From the NCBI GenBank assembly GCA_964370795.1, contig CAYJME010000075.1, forward strand, positions 1-13,867: DNA of 13,867 bases, given 5' to 3'. The translations under genes and the position numbers were made by a program. This document shows, in pieces, positions 13,818-13,867 of this stretch; position 1 is the first letter of the stretch, and every line of letters begins with the position of its first letter. The notes below the pieces were generated by a model, which saw only the letters and a list, made by a program, of their open reading frames with translations, made no database searches and was not told the DNA's origin. Origin of the DNA: JAHFOW01 sp964370795. GTDB taxonomy: Bacteria > Planctomycetota > Brocadiia > Brocadiales > Brocadiaceae.

Positions 13818-13867
13818 GGGGAGGTGTTAAAAAACTTGCAGAAAAAGAAGTTTTTACACAGTAATGC

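Noticed and set aside
13646..13867. Plus-strand frame open to the window end
   Set aside because: It runs through degenerate repeats, has no good ribosome-binding site and no recognisable product; the window ends before it can be judged.

Overview
The window most likely comes from an anammox planctomycete (Candidatus Brocadia, Kuenenia or Jettenia type). The main reason is an octaheme hydroxylamine-oxidoreductase-like (HAO-like) cytochrome c with eight CXXCH motifs. This enzyme family is heavily expanded in anammox bacteria. Supporting signs are AT-rich DNA, short dispersed inverted repeats between genes, and beta-helix/fibronectin surface protein architecture. This assignment is inference: there is no rRNA or other marker in the window.

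Left part (1-3800, plus strand): a beta-CASP metallo-beta-lactamase ribonuclease; a PfkB-family sugar/nucleoside kinase; a degraded 3' end of a DJ-1/PfpI-family gene; and a CDF metal-efflux transporter whose 5' end overlaps that remnant. A convergent minus-strand Slp-family outer-membrane lipoprotein follows (3864-4415). The 550 bp after it hold two inverted-repeat elements, a strong sigma70-type promoter and an unusual structured leader. They precede a secreted cysteine-rich protein of unknown function (4966-5616).

Central part (5731-9567, plus strand): a tightly spaced cluster of a C-terminally truncated DUF763 protein, BioA (biotin synthesis) and the HAO-like cytochrome. The cytochrome has an unusual N-terminus: a probable lipid-anchored signal and a coiled coil ahead of the catalytic domain, suggesting a membrane-tethered trimer. 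A hairpin closes the cluster.

Right part (9568-13867): a repeat-bearing spacer, then a large minus-strand gene for an exported protein made of a right-handed beta-helix, two fibronectin type III domains and a long helical C-terminal domain I do not recognise. It has a clean rho-independent terminator at its 3' end. At its 5' end it has a perfect TGTGA-N6-TCACA (CRP/FNR-family) site placed for class II activation of a GATAAT promoter. A tetranucleotide repeat (five copies of ATGT on the coding strand) lies inside the signal-peptide codons. In the present repeat number, the start codon with the good ribosome-binding site is out of frame; losing one unit would restore a full signal peptide. I read this as a candidate phase-variable surface protein. 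A second single-base frameshift near 13020 shows that this copy is broken as sequenced, or that the sequence has an error there.
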